Assembly (NCBI GenBank): GCA_023383815.1
Contig: JAHDYG010000001.1
Location: 62,001 to 126,000 of the forward strand
Source: Rhodocyclaceae bacterium
GTDB taxonomy: Bacteria; Pseudomonadota; Gammaproteobacteria; Burkholderiales; Rhodocyclaceae
Direction of reading: 5' to 3'
Length of the DNA: 64,000 nucleotides
Shown here: piece after piece, positions 45,886-54,840 of the stretch
Numbering within the stretch: the stretch's first letter is position 1
Layout of the letters: each line of letters opens with the position of its first letter
Notes under the pieces: generated by a model
Told to the model about the DNA's origin: nothing
What the model saw: only the letters and a program-made list of their open reading frames with translations
The model's database searches: none
Translations under genes and position numbers: made by a program

Positions 45886-47373
45886 TCAATCGAGCCGGGT
45901 GTCGAGCCCGGATTCCGCCATTTCTGCCGCACGCAGCATGGCCATCGCCTTGTTCCGCGTTTCCTGCCATTCGGAATCCGGATTGGAGTCGGCAACGATG
46001 CCCGCCCCCGCCTGCACGTGGATCACACCATCCTTGACGACCGCCGTGCGGATCGCGATGGCCAGGTCCATGTCCCCGTGAAAGCCGATGTAGCCTGCTG
46101 CACCGGCGTAGATGCCGCGCTTGAACGGCTCCAGCTCGTCGATGATCTCCATCGCCCGGACCTTCGGTGCCCCCGAAACGGTGCCGGCCGGGAAGGTCGC
46201 CCTCAGCACGGCCAGCGCGTTGAGGCCATCCTTCAGGCGGCCTTCGACGTTGGAGACGATATGCATCACGTGGGAGTAACGTTCGACGGTGAATTGCTCG
46301 GTCACCTTGACGGTGCCGATCTCGGCCACCCGGCCGGCATCATTGCGTCCCAGATCCAGGAGCTGCAGGTGTTCGGCAAGCTCCTTTTCGTCGGCGAGCA
46401 AGTCGGCTTCGAGCGCCGCGTCCTCCGACGGCGTCGCGCCGCGCGGCCGCGTCCCTGCGATCGGTCTGACCGTCACGCGCCGCCCACCCCCATCGTCATC
46501 GAGTCGTACGAGGATCTCCGGCGAAGCGCCGACGACATGAAAATCCTCGAAGTTGAAGTAGAACAGGTAGGGCGATGGATTGAGCGTGCGGATCGCGCGG
46601 TAGAGCGCCAGCGGACTGGCGGAGAAAGGCTTGCTCATGCGCTGCGCAAGCACGACCTGCATGATGTCGCCATCGATGATGTACTGCTTGGCACGTTCGA
46701 CCGCAGCCTTGAACTCCGATTCGCCGAAGCTCGACACGGCGGACTGGGGTTCGGCCTGCGTGTCCTGCGGAATCTGCACCGGCGCACGCAGGCGCGCGAG
46801 CAATTCGCGCAGGCGCTTGCGGGCGCGCTTCCATGCGCCCGGCACTTCGGGTTCGGCATACACGACGAGCGTGAGCTTGCCCGAGAGGTTGTCGACGATC
46901 GCGATTTCTTCGGACAGCAGCAGCAGGATGTCCGGCGTGCCGAGATCATCGTGCTTCTCCGTTTTCGCCAGCCGCGGCTCGATGTAGCGCACGGTGTCGT
47001 AGCCGAAGCAGCCGACCAGTCCGCCCGCAAAACGCGGCAGCCCATCACGCGGGGGCACCTTGATGCGCGCCATGAACTCGGCGACGAAATTGAGCGGATC
47101 GCCGTAGTCGCGCCGCTCGACCAGGCGGTTGCCGGTCAGCAGCAGCGCCGAGCGGCCATAGACTTCGATGCGGGTCGATGCGGCCAGGCCGATCATCGAG
47201 TAGCGCCCGAATCGCTCACCGCCCTGAACCGATTCAAGGAGATAGCTCCACGGTTCGTTGGCGAGCTTGAGGTAGATCGAAAGCGGGGTATCGAGATCGG
47301 CGAAGGTCTCGAGGGTTACCGGAATACGGTTGTAACCCTGGGCGGCAAGGTCGTTGAATTCCTGCTCAAGCAT
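45886..47373 (-). CDS. trpE: Anthranilate synthase component I
   Basis: 495 residues from ATG 47373 ([19 protein letters not shown]). The chorismate-binding half has the family motifs [35 protein letters not shown] and [17 protein letters not shown], ending in [21 protein letters not shown]. Feedback-site residues near the N-terminus ([18 protein letters not shown]) fit Trp inhibition. Together with TrpG it makes anthranilate. A 20-codon Trp-rich leader peptide lies 78 bp upstream on the same transcript. Confidence 0.96.
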   Translation of the reverse strand: MLEQEFNDLAAQGYNRIPVTLETFADLDTPLSIYLKLANEPWSYLLESVQGGERFGRYSMIGLAASTRIEVYGRSALLLTGNRLVERRDYGDPLNFVAEFMARIKVPPRDGLPRFAGGLVGCFGYDTVRYIEPRLAKTEKHDDLGTPDILLLLSEEIAIVDNLSGKLTLVVYAEPEVPGAWKRARKRLRELLARLRAPVQIPQDTQAEPQSAVSSFGESEFKAAVERAKQYIIDGDIMQVVLAQRMSKPFSASPLALYRAIRTLNPSPYLFYFNFEDFHVVGASPEILVRLDDDGGGRRVTVRPIAGTRPRGATPSEDAALEADLLADEKELAEHLQLLDLGRNDAGRVAEIGTVKVTEQFTVERYSHVMHIVSNVEGRLKDGLNALAVLRATFPAGTVSGAPKVRAMEIIDELEPFKRGIYAGAAGYIGFHGDMDLAIAIRTAVVKDGVIHVQAGAGIVADSNPDSEWQETRNKAMAMLRAAEMAESGLDTRLD

Positions 47374-47413
47374 GGGGACTCCAGATACACGTTCGGATTC
47401 GTTCAAGGATTGC

Positions 47414-47450
47414 AGGTCCGCAGCAACCGCGACCTGACTGGACTTCGCGG
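47414..47450 (-). promoter_or_regulatory. trp leader: alternative RNA structures
   Basis: After the leader-peptide stop, minus-strand CCGCGA (47450-47445) can pair with TCGCGG (47432-47427), or that same segment, as AGGTCGC (47435-47429), can pair with GCGGACCT (47421-47414). The two pairings exclude each other, as antiterminator and terminator stems do. The terminator stem has no strong T-run after it, so the mechanism may not be simple Rho-independent termination. Confidence 0.6.
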
Positions 47451-47451
47451 A

Positions 47452-47514
47452 TCAGTGGCCCGCAGGCCAGCAGCGCCAGCGACGCCAGCGCAATCCATCG
47501 ACGCGGGCGGGCAT
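47452..47514 (-). CDS. trpL: trp operon leader peptide
   Basis: A 20-codon ORF from ATG 47514 to TGA 47452, preceded by AAGG at the right spacing (CAAGGTATCCATG). Trp codons occur at positions 10, 13 and 16, in W-R-R-W-R-C-W. It begins 32 bp after the gph stop and ends 78 bp before trpE. Three Trp codons within seven positions in front of trpE are the mark of a transcription-attenuation leader: ribosome stalling under Trp shortage changes downstream RNA pairing. This is a direct reading of the sequence. Confidence 0.8.
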   Translation of the reverse strand: MPARVDGLRWRRWRCWPAGH

Positions 47515-47546
47515 GGATACCTTGTACGAATGACGTGGTCTTTGAG

Positions 47547-48281
47547 TCACGATGAGGAAGAAATGCCTGGGTCGTTCGGTGGCGGTTCAGGCGCCGCAAC
47601 CAGCCGGATCGGATCGATGCGGTCCAGCGCCTGCCTTGCGCTCGATAGTAGCCCATCGCATTCAATGGTGTCCACCGGGATCCCCTCGCTGTAGCCGTAG
47701 GTGACCAGCAGGACGGGGATCCCGGCCGCGCGTGCGGCCTTCGCATCGTTCTCGGAGTCCCCGATCATGAGCGCCTGCACGGGCGGAACGCCGAGTTTCG
47801 AGCAGGCATGGATGAGCACGGCCGGATCGGGTTTGCGCACTGCGAGGGTGTCTCCGCAGATCACGGCCTGAAAGTACCGCGCCAGATCCGTGTGGGTGAG
47901 CAGTGCCTGCGTGAACTCGGTGGGTTTGTTGGTGACACAGGCGAGCTTCAGCCCGCGTCCCGCCATGGCAGTGAGGGTTTCGACCACATCGGGATAGATC
48001 CGCGCATGGCGCCCATTGATCACCCGGTAGTGGCGGCGAAAGACGTCCTGCGCCTGCTCGGCAAGGAATGGATCGAGACCATCCTCGCCAAGGCAGCGTT
48101 GCACGAGCCGTGCAAGGCCCTTCCCGACGAAGCGGTGGATCTCGGCACGGCTGCGCGGCGGCCGTCGCATTTCCTCCAGCATCCGGTTGGCGGCTTCTGC
48201 AAGATCCTCGATCGTGTCGAGCAGCGTGCCATCCAGATCGAACAATACGGCCCTTGCCGGGAAGCGCTTCGGGCCGTTCAC
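47547..48281 (-). CDS. gph: Phosphoglycolate phosphatase
   Basis: 244 residues from GTG 48281, which overlaps the rpe stop (GTGA). The HAD signature [12 protein letters not shown], the VTNKP segment, the catalytic Lys in [10 protein letters not shown] and [16 protein letters not shown] are all present. It hydrolyses 2-phosphoglycolate from DNA repair or oxygenase activity. It is coupled to rpe, and the trp leader follows 32 bp after its stop. The C-terminal tail ([12 protein letters not shown]) is longer and unstructured. Confidence 0.93.
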   Translation of the reverse strand: MNGPKRFPARAVLFDLDGTLLDTIEDLAEAANRMLEEMRRPPRSRAEIHRFVGKGLARLVQRCLGEDGLDPFLAEQAQDVFRRHYRVINGRHARIYPDVVETLTAMAGRGLKLACVTNKPTEFTQALLTHTDLARYFQAVICGDTLAVRKPDPAVLIHACSKLGVPPVQALMIGDSENDAKAARAAGIPVLLVTYGYSEGIPVDTIECDGLLSSARQALDRIDPIRLVAAPEPPPNDPGISSSS

Positions 48282-48973
48282 CGCCGGACGGTCGACAATT
48301 CGTTGCGGAGCGCAGCAATCACGCTGTCGTAGCGGTTCGGGTCGCCGGGAGACGCCGCGCCGAACACGGCCGACCCGGCGACGAAGGTATCCGCTCCCGC
48401 GCGTGCGATCTCGGCAATGTTGTCGACCTTCACGCCACCGTCGATCTCGAGGAGGATCTGGCGTCCGCTGCGCTCGGCATACTCGTCGATCCTGCGGCGC
48501 ACCGTGCGCAGCTTGTCGAGTGTCTCGGGGATGAACTTCTGCCCGCCGAAACCGGGGTTCACGCTCATCAGGAGGATGAGGTCGAGACGGTCGAGCACAT
48601 GATCCAGGTAGTGCAGAGGCGTCGCGGGATTGAAGACCAGGCCCGCCTTGCAGCCGGAATCGCGGATCAGCGCAAGACTGCGATCGACATGCTCGGTCGC
48701 CTCGGGATGGAAGGTGATGATGTCGGCCCCTGCCTTCGCGAAATCCGGAATGATCCGGTCGACCGGTTTCACCATCAGATGGACGTCGATCGGCGCACGG
48801 GTGTGTGGCCGGATGGCCTCGCACACCAAGGGGCCGACCGTCAGGTTCGGCACGTAGTGGTTGTCCATCACGTCGAAATGAATCCAGTCGGCCCCTGCGG
48901 CAACGACATTGCGGACCTCCTCCCCGAGGCACGCAAAATCGGCGGAGAGGAGGCTCGGTGCGATCCGGTACAT
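48278..48973 (-). CDS. rpe: Ribulose-phosphate 3-epimerase
   Basis: 231 residues from ATG 48973, with GGAGG before it. TIM-barrel motifs are [60 protein letters not shown] and [11 protein letters not shown]. It interconverts ribulose- and xylulose-5-phosphate. It follows the FHA gene by 13 bp and overlaps gph. Confidence 0.95.
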   Translation of the reverse strand: MYRIAPSLLSADFACLGEEVRNVVAAGADWIHFDVMDNHYVPNLTVGPLVCEAIRPHTRAPIDVHLMVKPVDRIIPDFAKAGADIITFHPEATEHVDRSLALIRDSGCKAGLVFNPATPLHYLDHVLDRLDLILLMSVNPGFGGQKFIPETLDKLRTVRRRIDEYAERSGRQILLEIDGGVKVDNIAEIARAGADTFVAGSAVFGAASPGDPNRYDSVIAALRNELSTVRR

Positions 48974-48986
48974 GGGATTTCCTCCT

Positions 48987-49718
48987 TCAGGCACGGAACG
49001 TGAATACCATCTTCACGCCAGCCAGTTCGATCGTGTCGCCGTCCTGAAGCCGCTGTGCGCCCTCTTCGAGCTCCACGCCATTCACGTGAGCACGCGCGCT
49101 TCCCTCGCCGTGCTGGATCGAATAGCCGTCCGGGCTGAGCGAGATCACCGCCACCTGATGGCCGGGCTTGCCGATCCGGGTGCGCAGCTTGTCGAGAATG
49201 AGTTCGCGCCCCGCATTCGCACCACTGAGGACCTTCACGATGCCGATCCGTCCCTGCGGCACAGCAACCTCCGCCTCGCGCGCGCCGCCGCTGCGCGAAG
49301 CGCCCGCGGACGACGGCGCTCCCGCGTGCGCCTTGCCGGCCCGTGGACGATAGCCCTCCTCGCCCGGCGCCTGACCGAGCGTATCGCCATCGAGCGCCTC
49401 GCCAGCGACCGCGCCCGGACCCGCCTCGACCTCGTCGCGGAGGAACTTGAGCCGGTACTTGCCCATCTCGATCACATCGTTGTCGTTGAGGACGTACTTC
49501 TTGACCGCCTGCCCGTTCACGTACGTACCGTTGGTGCTGTTCAGATCCTCAAGAAAGGCATCCTGAAGGATCACGTTGATCGCCGCGTGCCTGCCACTGA
49601 TCGCCAGGTTGTCGATCTGGATGTCATTCTCGGCCTTGCGGCCGATCGTGATGCGTGGCTTGTCCAGCGAGATCTCCTTGAGCACCAGCCCGTCCATGCT
49701 GAGTATCAGTTTCGGCAT
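48987..49718 (-). CDS. Double FHA domain protein
   Basis: 243 residues from ATG 49718. A first FHA domain spans about residues 20-95 ([37 protein letters not shown]), and a second, shorter one lies at the C-terminus ([44 protein letters not shown]). Between them is a low-complexity Ala/Gly linker. FHA domains bind phosphothreonine. The PP2C phosphatase gene directly upstream suggests a phospho-signalling pair; no Ser/Thr kinase is seen nearby. Its role here is unknown. Confidence 0.85.
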   Translation of the reverse strand: MPKLILSMDGLVLKEISLDKPRITIGRKAENDIQIDNLAISGRHAAINVILQDAFLEDLNSTNGTYVNGQAVKKYVLNDNDVIEMGKYRLKFLRDEVEAGPGAVAGEALDGDTLGQAPGEEGYRPRAGKAHAGAPSSAGASRSGGAREAEVAVPQGRIGIVKVLSGANAGRELILDKLRTRIGKPGHQVAVISLSPDGYSIQHGEGSARAHVNGVELEEGAQRLQDGDTIELAGVKMVFTFRA

Positions 49719-49780
49719 CGCATTCTTTCCCTTCAATCCGGACCCCAGGGCCGGTTCCGGTCACCCGCCCCGGCCGTCCA

Positions 49781-50545
49781 TCATCCCCGCACACGCACGA
49801 TCACGACGGACACGTTGTCACGCCCACCTTGATCATTCGCCGCATCGATCAGGCGCTCGGCAATCACTTCGACCGCATCGCCCGAGGACAGCCTGGCGCA
49901 GATTTCCTCGTCGTCGAGCATGTCGGTCAGCCCATCAGAGCACAACAGGAAGACGTCTCCAGTCTTCACGGCGTGCACGCCGATCTCGGGCTCCACGATG
50001 TCCATCACCCCAAGCCCGCGCGTCAGCATGCTGCGCATGGGCGCATGGCGGGCGCTTCCTGGGCTCATCAGGCCTTCGTCGACCTGCTCCTGCACGACCG
50101 TGTGGTCTGCGGTCAACTGCTTCAGGTCACCACCGCGCCATCGGTACAGGCGCGAATCGCCGACGTGAACCGAAATCGCCGCATCGGGCTGGAACACCAC
50201 CACCACCACCGTGCTCCCCATCCCGGTGAGCTCCGGATTCGAGTACCCCTCGATCCAGATCCGCTCGTTCGCCTGGCCAACCGATTGCGCCACCCTCCCT
50301 GCGACGGCGTGCGCATCGAGCCCTGCAAGCGGTTCGGCCGCGAGCCTGCGTCCAATCGTCTCGACTGCGATCCTTGCGGCGACGTCCCCGCCCCGGTAGC
50401 CCCCCATCCCATCGGCCAGGATTGCCCATCGGCCGAGCGGGTCGACCAGAATGGCGTCTTCGTTGCGCGCCCGAACGCGACCCACGTGGGTGCGCGCAGC
50501 GCACTCCCGTGCCGGATTCTGACTTCCTCCGCGCTCTGCCGCCAT
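49781..50545 (-). CDS. PP2C-type serine/threonine phosphatase
   Basis: 254 residues. Metal-binding and catalytic motifs follow PPM order: VRARNEDAILVD, WAILADGMGGYRGGDVAA, GMGSTVVVVVF, HVGDSRLYRWRGG, VFLLCSDGLTDML and GGRDNVSVVIV. It dephosphorylates Ser/Thr residues in the cytoplasm. The FHA-domain gene follows by 62 bp, so its substrate pathway probably includes that protein. The ornithine cyclodeaminase family gene ends just beyond its start on the same strand. Confidence 0.92.
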   Translation of the reverse strand: MAAERGGSQNPARECAARTHVGRVRARNEDAILVDPLGRWAILADGMGGYRGGDVAARIAVETIGRRLAAEPLAGLDAHAVAGRVAQSVGQANERIWIEGYSNPELTGMGSTVVVVVFQPDAAISVHVGDSRLYRWRGGDLKQLTADHTVVQEQVDEGLMSPGSARHAPMRSMLTRGLGVMDIVEPEIGVHAVKTGDVFLLCSDGLTDMLDDEEICARLSSGDAVEVIAERLIDAANDQGGRDNVSVVIVRVRG

Positions 50546-50581
50546 CGCTTGGTCAGGCTCCGGAATGAGGATCGAAAATCA

Positions 50582-51541
50582 TCAGTACGGCAGCGGAGTC
50601 CCGACTCCGGCCCCGCCCGTCCGCAAGCGTTCGAGCACGCGTGCCGCCAGCGCGATGTCCTGGATCGCCATGCCCTGCGATTCGAACAGGGTGATCTGGC
50701 TTGCAGACGTCCTTCCGGCCCGCATGCCCGCGATCACCTCGCCGAGTTCGACCCAGCGCCCTGGCTGGGTGCGACCCTTCTCCAGCAGCGGGAGCAGATC
50801 CCCCGCCTCGCGCAATGCGGTCTCGCGTGCGTCGACGCAGACGATCTCGGCCCGGCGCACGGCTCCTTCGGTGAGTTCCCGCCGCGCAAGGCTGTTCGAA
50901 CCGGCCGCGTTGATGTGCGTACCCTCGTCGAGCCACGCTTCGTCGAAGAGCGGCTTGGGCGAGTTGGTCACGGTGACGACGATGTCCGATCCGCAGACCG
51001 CATCGCGCGCATCCGCTGCGGGGACGACCGGCTTTGCGCACAATCCGCTCATCCGTTCGCAGAACGCGACCAGCCGCTCCCGGTCACGCGCGAAGACCTT
51101 GACGCGTTCGAGCGCGCGAACGGCGCACAGCGCGAGGATCTGTCCTTCTGCCTGCCAGCCGGCGCCAAACACACCGGCGACCCTCGCATCGGGACGCGCC
51201 AGCCACCTGGCCGCCACGCCGCCCGCGGCGCCGGTCCGCATCATGCCCAACCGGTCGGCTTCGAGGACCGCGACGGGCGCGCCCGTCGTTGCGTCGTAGA
51301 GGTGCACCCAGAAACGGGCCCGCCCGCCAGCCGAGGTATACACCTTGAAACCGGTCAGGTTCACGGCCGGAACGCCGCCCTGCAGCAGGTGCGTGATCGA
51401 CGTCGGAAGACGCACGCGCTGCCGCGGACAATCGACGACCTCGCCGCGCGCATGCGCAGCCATGACCTGTTCAACGGCATCGAGCGCCATCGGCATGTCG
51501 ACCAGGCTCGCGACTTCGCTCTCGTTGAGATAGATGGCCAT
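50582..51541 (-). CDS. Ornithine cyclodeaminase / mu-crystallin family protein
   Basis: 319 residues from ATG 51541 (MAIYLNESEVASLVDMPMALD), with GAGAGGAAG before it. The NAD fold VAGVFGAGWQAEGQILALCAV, the substrate-side FKVYTSAGG and the C-terminal SQGMAIQDIALAARVLE fit the family. Members include ornithine cyclodeaminase, ketimine reductases and alanine dehydrogenase, so the substrate is not certain. It stands alone between the sucCD terminator and PP2C. Confidence 0.82.
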   Translation of the reverse strand: MAIYLNESEVASLVDMPMALDAVEQVMAAHARGEVVDCPRQRVRLPTSITHLLQGGVPAVNLTGFKVYTSAGGRARFWVHLYDATTGAPVAVLEADRLGMMRTGAAGGVAARWLARPDARVAGVFGAGWQAEGQILALCAVRALERVKVFARDRERLVAFCERMSGLCAKPVVPAADARDAVCGSDIVVTVTNSPKPLFDEAWLDEGTHINAAGSNSLARRELTEGAVRRAEIVCVDARETALREAGDLLPLLEKGRTQPGRWVELGEVIAGMRAGRTSASQITLFESQGMAIQDIALAARVLERLRTGGAGVGTPLPY

Positions 51542-51649
51542 TGCTTCCTCTCTGTCGGTAACGCGCCAGGATGCGATGCCCTGGCAGCGACATCGGACGA
51601 TTGTAGCCTGTGCCGGCACCCCCGGTGCAGTCGCAAGCACCCATCAATA

Positions 51650-51679
51650 CGAAAGGCGCCGGAGAACCGGCGCCTTTCG
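51650..51679 (-). terminator. Terminator of sucCD
   Basis: CGAAAGGCGCCGG (51650-51662) pairs perfectly with CCGGCGCCTTTCG (51667-51679), a 13-bp stem. It lies 32-61 bp after the sucD stop in the direction of transcription. Confidence 0.75.
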
Positions 51680-51710
51680 TTCCATCACACAGCCGAACCG
51701 TCGGTCGTGC

Positions 51711-52604
51711 TTACAGCAAGCCCTTCAGCAGCTTGCCCATCTCGGACGGATCGCGTGTCACCGTGAAGCCGCACTCTTCCATGATCGCGAGCTTGGCATC
51801 AGCAGTGTCCGCACCGCCCGAGATCAATGCACCGGCATGGCCCATGCGCTTGCCGGCGGGCGCCGTGACGCCTGCGATGAATCCGACCACCGGCTTCTTC
51901 ATGTTGGCCTTGCACCACTGGGCCGCCTCGGCTTCGTCCGGACCGCCGATCTCGCCGATCATGATGACCGCATCGGTATCGGGATCATCGTTGAACATCT
52001 TCATCACGTCGATGTGCTTGAGGCCGTTGATCGGATCCCCGCCGATGCCGACCGCCGAGGACTGGCCCAGGCCGATCTCGGTGAGCTGCGCGACCGCCTC
52101 GTAGGTCAGCGTACCGGAGCGGGAAACGACACCGATGCGGCCCTTGCGGTGGATGTGACCCGGCATGATGCCGATCTTGATCTCGTCGGGCGTGATGAGG
52201 CCCGGGCAGTTCGGGCCCAGCAGCAGGGTCTCCTTGCCGCCGTTGGCAACCTTCTGCTTCATCTTGTTGCGCACGACGAGCATGTCGCGGACCGGAATCC
52301 CTTCGGTGATGCAGATCACGAGATCGAGATCGGCCTCGCAGGCCTCCCAGATCGCGGCGGCAGCACCGGCCGGCGGCACGTAGATCACCGAGACGGTGGC
52401 GCCCTGCGCTTCCTTGGCTTCCTTGACGGAAGCGTAGATCGGCACGCCTTCGAACTCCTCACCCGCCTTCTTGGGGTTGACACCTGCGACGAAGCAGTTC
52501 GCGCCGTTGGCATACTCGCGGCACTTCGAGGTGTGGAACATCCCGGTCTTGCCGGTGATGCCCTGGGTGATGACCTTGGTCTCTTTGTTGATCAGGATGG
52601 ACAT
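51711..52604 (-). CDS. sucD: Succinyl-CoA synthetase alpha subunit
   Basis: 297 residues, standard size. The N-terminal CoA-binding fold (MSILINKETKVITQGITGKTGMFHT) is followed by the phospho-His region GRIGVVSRSGTLTYEAV, and the catalytic His lies in RMGHAGALISGGADTADAKLA. It forms succinate and ATP or GTP from succinyl-CoA with SucC in the TCA cycle. It follows sucC by 11 bp. Confidence 0.97.
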   Translation of the reverse strand: MSILINKETKVITQGITGKTGMFHTSKCREYANGANCFVAGVNPKKAGEEFEGVPIYASVKEAKEAQGATVSVIYVPPAGAAAAIWEACEADLDLVICITEGIPVRDMLVVRNKMKQKVANGGKETLLLGPNCPGLITPDEIKIGIMPGHIHRKGRIGVVSRSGTLTYEAVAQLTEIGLGQSSAVGIGGDPINGLKHIDVMKMFNDDPDTDAVIMIGEIGGPDEAEAAQWCKANMKKPVVGFIAGVTAPAGKRMGHAGALISGGADTADAKLAIMEECGFTVTRDPSEMGKLLKGLL

Positions 52605-52615
52605 TCGAGCTCTCC

Positions 52616-53776
52616 TTACTTGACCGCAGCAACGATCTTGGTTGCGGCTTCCGCCATGGTGTCGGCCGAGATGATCGGCAGGCCGGAATCGGCCAGGATC
52701 TTCTTGCCGATCTCCTCATTGGTGCCCTTCATGCGCACCACCAGCGGAACGGAGAGCTTGACTTCGCGTGCCGCGGCAACCACGCCTTCGGCGATGGTGT
52801 CGCAGCGCATGATGCCGCCGAAGATGTTCACGAGGATGCCCTTGACCTTGGGGTTCTTGAGCATGATCTTGAACGCTTCGGTGACCTTCTCGGTCGTCGC
52901 GCCACCACCGACGTCGAGGAAGTTGGCCGGCTCGGCGCCGAAGAGCTTGATCGTGTCCATCGTCGCCATCGCAAGTCCCGCGCCATTCACCAGGCAGCCG
53001 ATGTTGCCGTCGAGGCTGATGTATGCGAGGTCGAACTTGGAGGCCTCAAGCTCGTCCGGGTCTTCCTCGTCGAGGTCGCGGTAGGCGACGATCTCGGGGT
53101 GGCGATACAGCGCGTTCGAGTCGAAGTTGAACTTCGCGTCGAGCGCCTTGATGTTGCCATTGCCCTCGAGGATCAACGGGTTGATCTCGGCCAGCGAGGC
53201 GTCTGTTTCCATGTAGCAGGTATAGAGCTTGCGGAACGTGTCGACCGCCTGCGCCATTGAACCTTCAGGCACGCCGATGCCGCGTGCGAGTTCGGTCGCC
53301 TGGGCATCGGTCAGCCCGACCAGCGGGTCAACGAACACCTTGATGATCTTCTCCGGCGTCTTGTGCGCCACTTCCTCGATGTCCATGCCCCCCTCGGAGG
53401 AAGCCATCATCGCAACCTTCTGCGTGGCACGGTCGGTCAGCGCCGCGACGTAGTATTCCTTCTTGATGTCGGCGCCTTCCTCGATCAGGAGCCGGCGAAC
53501 CAGCTGGCCCTCTGGGCCGGTCTGGTGCGTGACGAGCTGCATGCCCAGGATCTCTCCCGCGCGCGCCTGGACTTCATGCAGGGACTTGGCGATCTTGACG
53601 CCGCCACCTTTGCCCCGCCCGCCCGCATGGATCTGAGCCTTCACGACCCAGATGCTGCCTCCGAGCTGCTCGGCCGCCTTGACCGCCTCATCCACGGAGA
53701 AGCACGCAACCCCTTTGGGCGTGACGACACCAAACTTCCTCAGAATTTCCTTTGCCTGATACTCATGAATCTTCAT
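52616..53776 (-). CDS. sucC: Succinyl-CoA synthetase beta subunit
   Basis: 386 residues from ATG 53776 ([17 protein letters not shown]). ATP-grasp elements are [20 protein letters not shown] and [18 protein letters not shown], and [27 protein letters not shown] is the CoA-facing part. It pairs with SucD. The 2-oxoglutarate dehydrogenase genes are not adjacent. Its promoter is probably the TATAAT about 180 bp upstream. Confidence 0.97.
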   Translation of the reverse strand: MKIHEYQAKEILRKFGVVTPKGVACFSVDEAVKAAEQLGGSIWVVKAQIHAGGRGKGGGVKIAKSLHEVQARAGEILGMQLVTHQTGPEGQLVRRLLIEEGADIKKEYYVAALTDRATQKVAMMASSEGGMDIEEVAHKTPEKIIKVFVDPLVGLTDAQATELARGIGVPEGSMAQAVDTFRKLYTCYMETDASLAEINPLILEGNGNIKALDAKFNFDSNALYRHPEIVAYRDLDEEDPDELEASKFDLAYISLDGNIGCLVNGAGLAMATMDTIKLFGAEPANFLDVGGGATTEKVTEAFKIMLKNPKVKGILVNIFGGIMRCDTIAEGVVAAAREVKLSVPLVVRMKGTNEEIGKKILADSGLPIISADTMAEAATKIVAAVK

Positions 53777-53909
53777 GATCGCCCTTCGATCGAAGCCGCG
53801 ACGAGCTGCGCTCGCCGCGAACAGGTTGATGGGACAGTTCGGAGCTTCACTCCGCGATGGATGCCGCCTCCCTCCCTCGGCATGCCACCGCATCGACCGG
53901 CACCCGATC

Positions 53910-53963
53910 GGGCACCGGTGCCCCGCGCGGGCATGCTTGCGCTCGTGCGGGGGCTCGATTATA
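53910..53963 (-). promoter_or_regulatory. sucC promoter and leader palindrome
   Basis: Minus-strand TATAAT at 53963-53958 is a perfect -10 element; a TTTGCA 15 bp before it is only a partial -35. The leader it would make, about 175 nt, contains a perfect 14-bp palindrome GGGCACCGGTGCCC (53910-53923). The rest of the 53777-54010 spacer shows no gene. Confidence 0.5.
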
Positions 53964-54010
53964 CCCGGATTCTCGCACTGCAAAAATCCGCTGCTTCCAT
54001 CCAGGACAGC

Positions 54011-54565
54011 TCAGGATGGGTCAGGCGGCGGGCGGTACCAGCGAGGGTAGAAGCTGCGAACAGTCGGCGACGAGGTCTGGAGCGCGTGACAGCGATCGAG
54101 CTGAAACGGCTTGCTCCCGTCGTCTGCGTTGTCCCGCTGAAAGCTTGCGTAGGTCTGGATCGCGGCAGTCGGGAATGAAGACAGAAGCTCGGTAAGGTGC
54201 GAGCAGCCACGCACGTCCGCGAACATCTCGCCGACGGTCTGGCGGAAACCGCGCAGCAGATTCAGCCCGACCAGCCGCCCATAGGCCGGCCCGATCGTGT
54301 CGCATCCGCCAGGATAAGGGACGCGATCCGAGCACGCCTCGGCCCCGGTGATGTTGAACTCCGCATCGAGAGTCACCCGGATGCGCAGCTGATGCACCGG
54401 CTCGCCCGCCTTGCGAACCCCTGAAGCCAGCGGGTAATCCACATCCTTGACATCTTCCAGCATCCCGTCGAGTTCCAGTGTGCCATCCTCATGGCAGTAT
54501 CCTTCGATCTCGATGCGGCGGACGTGAACCCGGCGACGAGTGTTCTTGGGCGTCGAAAGCGGCAT
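54011..54565 (-). CDS. DUF2889 family protein
   Basis: 184 residues. The DUF2889 pattern is visible as RRIEIEGYCHEDGTLELDGMLEDVKDVDY, HQLRIRVTLDAEFNITGAEACSDRVPY, GPAYGRLVGLNLLRGFRQTVGEMFADVRGCSHLTELL, with a CxHL motif at the end. In other genomes such proteins lie near aromatic-degradation or polyketide-type genes, but their function is unknown. It stands upstream of sucC on the same strand. Confidence 0.75.
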   Translation of the reverse strand: MPLSTPKNTRRRVHVRRIEIEGYCHEDGTLELDGMLEDVKDVDYPLASGVRKAGEPVHQLRIRVTLDAEFNITGAEACSDRVPYPGGCDTIGPAYGRLVGLNLLRGFRQTVGEMFADVRGCSHLTELLSSFPTAAIQTYASFQRDNADDGSKPFQLDRCHALQTSSPTVRSFYPRWYRPPPDPS

Positions 54566-54840
54566 GATTTACGTACGGAAACGTATGGTGGTGGTCCATC
54601 ATACCGTCAACGCCAGCCATGCCGACACCCGCGCCCCCGGTTCGCCGCGCGCCACCGGCTCCCCGAACCGGGCAGAGCGGGAAATCACCGCCGCAAGGGC
54701 GGCGCCAGACCCAGCGCGATGACCATCGCATCCTCACCCCCCTGCGAACGGGCGGAAATACAACGCCTGATTCAATGGGGAAGGGCGAATCCGGGGCAAT
54801 TTCATTACAATGCAGCGGACACTTGTAACGACGGAACAGG
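54566..54840. other. Divergent spacer between DUF2889 and FimV-like genes
   Basis: No gene is supported. TACGT-ACGGAA-ACGTA, a small inverted repeat, lies just beyond the DUF2889 start near 54569-54584. An AT-richer stretch (TTTCATTACAAT, near 54799-54810) may hold the promoter of the FimV-like gene. Confidence 0.3.
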
